DNA of 7,582 bases, taken from NCBI GenBank assembly GCA_026692885.1, contig JAPLNJ010001120.1, positions 1 to 7,582 on the forward strand, read 5' to 3'. Positions within the stretch are counted from its first letter, which is position 1; each line of letters opens with the position of its first letter. Below the pieces are notes generated by a model. That model saw only the letters and a program-made list of their open reading frames with translations. It was not told where the DNA came from and did no database searches. The position numbers and the translations under genes are program-made. Below, in pieces: positions 4,896 to 7,582 of the stretch. The stretch comes from Planctomycetota bacterium. Its GTDB lineage: Bacteria > Planctomycetota > Planctomycetia > Pirellulales > Pirellulaceae.

Positions 4896-7091
4896 ATGAC
4901 CAAGCATTTTCTTCTCGCAACGCTGTGCCTGGGCTGCTGTGCGAATGCCGCACGGGCAGGGCGCGACACGGTCTCGCTGGATGGCACGTGGGAAATCACC
5001 GACGGCAAAACCGCCGCGGAAATCCCCACGGCGTTCCCCCACACGGTGCCCGTGCCAGGTCTGGCGAATCTCGCCACACCCGCGTTTGCCAACGTGGACG
5101 CCTTCATTAGCCGCGAGAATCTGGCCAATCGCATCCGCGCCAAGCGGGCCCCGGAGGAATGGCGCGCTCAGTACCCGAATGGCAAGGTCGACCAGGACCG
5201 CGACTACTTCTGGTACCGCAAGACCTTCCTCGCCCCGTCCGCTCGGAGCGTGGCCTTGCTGAAGATCAACAAGGCTCAGTTCGGCACCGCCGTCTGGATG
5301 AACGGCCAGAAGCTCGGCGAATACTCCGGCTGCTTCACGGCTGGCTATTTCCACCTCGAACAGGCGATCCGCTGGGACGCAGAGAACACGCTGGTCGTTC
5401 GCATCGGCGCTCACCCGGCCGTGCTGCCGGACAACTATCCCACTGGCTCGGACTTCGAAAAGATCAAATGGGCGCCCGGCATCTACGACAGCGTGTCACT
5501 GATCTACTGCGACAATCCGGCCATCGAAACCCTGCAGGTCGCCCCGCGTATCGCCACCAACGAAATCGTCGTGCAGACGAAAGTCAAGAACCACGGGTCC
5601 GTGGCTGTCACCGCTTCCCTGGTGCACACCGTCAAAGCGTGGAAAGCTGGAGACCAAGTCGCCGCCAATGCGACGGAACCCCTTACGCTGGCGGCCGGGG
5701 AAGAGCGGGTGCTGACCCAGACGATTCGCATTCCCGCCGCGCATCTCTGGTCGCCCGAAGACCCGTTTCTGTACACCGTCAACTCCAGCACGGGCGGCGA
5801 CTCGCTGACCACTCGCTTCGGCATGCGCGAGTTCCGTTTCGATGCGGCCACCAAGCGGGCCTATCTGAACGGCCAGGTCTACTATCTCCGCGGTTCGAAC
5901 ATCACCTTGCACCGCTTTCTGGAAGACCCGCTCTGCCGCGACTTGCCGTGGCAGGACGCCTGGGTCCGCAAGCTGTTGGGCGAGTTGCCGAAGAAGATGC
6001 ACTGGAACTACTTCCGCTTCTGCATCGGGCCGGTGCCGGACCGCTGGCTGGACATCTGCGACGAAGTGGGTCTGTTGATCCAGAATGAGTTCTTCGTGTG
6101 GACCGGCGAGCCGAGTTGGTATCCGGGCTACTCGCGAACTTACGACGTGGACGAGATGATCCGCCAGTACAAGGACTGGCTGCGAGATAACTGGAATCAC
6201 CCCAGCGTCGCGGTCTGGGACGCAAATAACGAAACTCGGAACGAAGCGTTCCACCGCCAGATCATCCCCGCCGTCCGCGGACTGGACCTTTCGAATCGTC
6301 CCTGGGAGAACAGCTACAACGAGCCGGCTGGCCCGCACGATCTGGTCGAGGATCACCCGTATCTGATGATCAGCGGCCACTTCGGCAAACAGACGTTCAA
6401 GATGACCGATCTGGAAAAGATGGATGGCAAGCCCCGCGGCAAACTGGCGTCCGACAAACACGCCACGATCATCAACGAATACGGCTGGCTCTGGCTCAAC
6501 CGGGATGGCTCGCCGACGCTGCTGACCGAGAAAGTGTACGCCCAACTGATGGGCACGGACGTCACGGCCCGGCAGCGATTGGACATGTACGCGTACCTGC
6601 TCGGCGCCAAGACGGAGTTCTGGCGTGCCCACCGGCAATACGCCGGCATCGTGCACTTCGTGTATCTGACGTGCAGCTATCCGGGCGTCTACACGTCCGA
6701 CCATTTCTTCGATGTGACCAAGTTGGAACTCGATCCGGCCTTCGCTGATTATCTGGGCGAAGCGTTCAAGCCGCTGGGCCTATACATCAACTTCTTCCAG
6801 CCCACGCTCAAGGTCGGCGTGGCGAAGGAGTTCACCGTGATGATGGTGAACGACGAAGGTAAACCGCTGGAGGGTCAATTAAGTCTCTCGCTGGAAACCC
6901 GAGCGGGCGAGGTGTTGGTCAAGACGGAGCAGGCGTTTAGCATTCCCGAGCTCGGTTCGCGGAGTTACCAGGTTTCGCTGTCCGTTCCGAAGACCGCCGG
7001 TGATTGCATTCTGAAAGCCGTCGCCCGGCCTGCCGGGAAAGACGCCAAGGAGGCCACCGTCTGTCGGCGCTGGTTGTCCGTAGTCGACTAG
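4896..7091 (+). CDS. Exported glycoside hydrolase family 2 protein, 731 aa
   Basis: A retaining beta-glycosidase of family 2 (beta-galactosidase/beta-glucuronidase/beta-mannosidase clan), exported to the periplasm or outside. Residues 1-21 are a signal peptide (MTKHFLLATLCLGCCANAARA) with likely cleavage after ARA. Then come the sugar-binding jelly roll (about 25-205; FWYRKTF, VWMNGQKLGEYSGCF, WAPGIYDSVSL), the immunoglobulin-like domain (about 208-313, ending FGMREFRFD), the barrel (about 314-632; YYLRGSNITLHRF) and a C-terminal immunoglobulin-like domain (about 633-729). NHPSVAVWDANNET supplies the acid/base Glu446, and INEYGW the nucleophile Glu528; their 82-residue spacing fits the family. 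At 731 residues it is longer than typical glucuronidases and shorter than LacZ. The start is fixed by the ribosome site and signal peptide. It is divergent from the GH123/DUF4091 gene, hinting at a shared glycan; the sugar specificity cannot be read from the sequence. Confidence 0.93.
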   Translation: MTKHFLLATLCLGCCANAARAGRDTVSLDGTWEITDGKTAAEIPTAFPHTVPVPGLANLATPAFANVDAFISRENLANRIRAKRAPEEWRAQYPNGKVDQDRDYFWYRKTFLAPSARSVALLKINKAQFGTAVWMNGQKLGEYSGCFTAGYFHLEQAIRWDAENTLVVRIGAHPAVLPDNYPTGSDFEKIKWAPGIYDSVSLIYCDNPAIETLQVAPRIATNEIVVQTKVKNHGSVAVTASLVHTVKAWKAGDQVAANATEPLTLAAGEERVLTQTIRIPAAHLWSPEDPFLYTVNSSTGGDSLTTRFGMREFRFDAATKRAYLNGQVYYLRGSNITLHRFLEDPLCRDLPWQDAWVRKLLGELPKKMHWNYFRFCIGPVPDRWLDICDEVGLLIQNEFFVWTGEPSWYPGYSRTYDVDEMIRQYKDWLRDNWNHPSVAVWDANNETRNEAFHRQIIPAVRGLDLSNRPWENSYNEPAGPHDLVEDHPYLMISGHFGKQTFKMTDLEKMDGKPRGKLASDKHATIINEYGWLWLNRDGSPTLLTEKVYAQLMGTDVTARQRLDMYAYLLGAKTEFWRAHRQYAGIVHFVYLTCSYPGVYTSDHFFDVTKLELDPAFADYLGEAFKPLGLYINFFQPTLKVGVAKEFTVMMVNDEGKPLEGQLSLSLETRAGEVLVKTEQAFSIPELGSRSYQVSLSVPKTAGDCILKAVARPAGKDAKEATVCRRWLSVVD

Positions 7092-7104
7092 CACCTCACG
7101 TACT

Positions 7105-7122
7105 TCAGGCTTTCCAGCCTGA
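7105..7122. repeat. TCAGGCT-TTCC-AGCCTGA hairpin after GH2
   Basis: Perfect 7-bp stem with a four-base TTCC loop, 13 bases past the GH2 stop codon. There is no T-run behind it, so it is at best a rho-independent-like or RNA-stabilising stem. It shares ACTTCAGGC and the TCAGGC/GCCTGA stem ends with the palindrome upstream of the same gene. Confidence 0.6.
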
Positions 7123-7137
7123 CGTCCGCCCGATTTT

Positions 7138-7182
7138 CTCTCCCCGCCCCGGTACTCCGGGGAGAGGGGGCGGGGGTGGCCC
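7138..7182. repeat. GC-rich hairpin repeat, downstream CCCGGTACTCCGG copy
   Basis: CTCTCCCCG (7138-7146) pairs exactly with CGGGGAGAG (7158-7166) around an 11-base loop. Bases 7148-7182 match 4611-4645 at 30 of 35 positions. The alternative pairing CCCCGCCCC against GGGGCGGGG is also possible. Located 46 bases past GH2, it may help end transcription, but no T-run follows. Confidence 0.7.
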
Positions 7183-7225
7183 GCGCAAAGTTGTATCCCA
7201 GAGAGTCCTTGCCATGGTGAAATCT

Positions 7226-7468
7226 GGTCCGGCTTTTGTTCCAGCTTGGCATGTCGGGTCCCCATCCGGGCTCGCCCCGGTGGAATTGGGTTTCGTACAC
7301 TACGTCGGCAGCCGCCAGCCGTACTGTCTTCCGCCGCCTCCCGTCCGCCGCCGGAGGCGGCGGACGGGAGGCGGCGGAAGAAGTGAGGCGGTTACGGACC
7401 CGTGGCGTAGTCCAGAAACCTCGCTCCACCGGGGCAAGCCAGGATGGGGGCGGAACGAAAACAGGACC
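7226..7468. repeat. 243-bp palindromic element with a 26-bp perfect core hairpin
   Basis: The core, 7327-7352 against 7356-7381, is 26 perfectly complementary bases around the loop GGA, built from CCGCCGCCTCCC/CCGTCCGCCGCC blocks. Outer arms share nearly the same centre: 7260-7284 against 7425-7449 (23 of 25), 7226-7242 against 7452-7468 (14 of 17), and a GGTTTC...ACTACG pair near 7289-7304 and 7406-7420 with one base of length difference. One asymmetric 15-bp gain lies in the left arm between 7243 and 7259. No transposase is encoded. It fits a MITE-like or other non-autonomous palindromic repeat; a strong bidirectional transcription stop is another possible effect. Confidence 0.8.
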
Positions 7469-7582
7469 ATCCGTTTGACGCCCGACTCCCCAGTTTTGCG
7501 CCCCTCAGGTCGGGGGCGCGGGGTGCGGCGAACCGTGGATGAGCAAACCCAATGCCGCTTACTTTGAGCAGAACGGTTAGCC

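Larger units (their letters stand above)
7092..7582. other. Gene-free 3' region filled with hairpins and a large palindromic element
   Basis: About 490 bp after the GH2 stop with no recognisable coding sequence. It contains, in order, a 7-bp hairpin, a GC-rich hairpin repeat, and a 243-bp palindromic element. Bases 7469-7582 show no further structure I can support; a 13-codon frame (7539-7580) has no ribosome site or known relative. Confidence 0.75.

Noticed and set aside
5496..6704. A long open frame of 402 codons on the minus strand inside the GH2 gene.
   Set aside because: It is antisense to a protein with clear family 2 motifs and catalytic residues; the frame is open because of GC-rich codon use, and its product has no recognisable domain.
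7327..7381. The 26-bp hairpin as a classic intrinsic terminator.
   Set aside because: It lies over 230 bases past the GH2 stop and has no T-run on either side. It may still stall polymerase, but it is better described as the core of the palindromic element.
7004..7567. A 187-codon plus-strand frame over the end of GH2 and the downstream region.
   Set aside because: It overlaps the GH2 C-terminus out of frame and translates the large palindrome into Pro/Arg/Gly runs; there is no domain and no ribosome site.
7539..7580. A 13-codon frame, ATG to TAG, at the right edge.
   Set aside because: It is too short, has no ribosome site and no recognisable relative; chance is the simplest explanation.

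Overview
The window reads as chromosomal DNA of a GC-rich Gram-negative bacterium, most likely a planctomycete (possibly Pirellulales). That assignment is inference. It rests on a NodT-type outer-membrane efflux lipoprotein with an HNGFKVGPNY start, two large exported glycoside-hydrolase-type proteins, and wide intergenic gaps packed with inverted repeats. Several of those repeats look like dispersed elements I remember from planctomycete genomes; I could not check this by search.

Layout. Bases 1-911 (minus) hold the N-terminal two thirds of an RND/MFP-associated outer-membrane factor, cut by the left edge. Bases 912-1760 have no gene and contain a promoter-side leader, a nested inverted-repeat element (1198-1550), a 13-bp perfect hairpin (1457-1493), and a 24-bp perfect inverted repeat built from 13-bp units (1637-1739). 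Bases 1761-4502 (minus) encode a 913-residue exported GH123/DUF4091-type protein with an Asp-Glu pair in the barrel. Bases 4503-4895 form a divergent intergenic region with good Shine-Dalgarno sites for both flanking genes, a 25-bp inverted repeat with a nested hairpin, and a 10-bp palindrome close to the next start. Bases 4896-7091 (plus) encode a 731-residue exported family 2 glycoside hydrolase with both catalytic glutamates present. Bases 7092-7582 have no gene; they hold a small hairpin, a GC-rich repeat, and a palindromic element of about 243 bp centred on a 26-bp perfect stem with a 3-base loop.

How the genes fit together. The two hydrolase-type genes are divergent, both carry export signals, and both have substrate-handling beta-sandwich modules, so they may act on the same extracellular or periplasmic glycan. 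No transporter, sulfatase, sigma/anti-sigma pair or regulator is visible to support a full polysaccharide-utilisation locus. The efflux gene is separated by about 850 bp and is probably unrelated.

I found no convincing new defence or mobile system. The parts most worth a second look are the repeats: one palindromic repeat lies inside the coding sequence of the DUF4091 protein and supplies a twin-arginine pair just before the hydrophobic export segment, and two related repeat types bracket the GH2 gene in mirror order.
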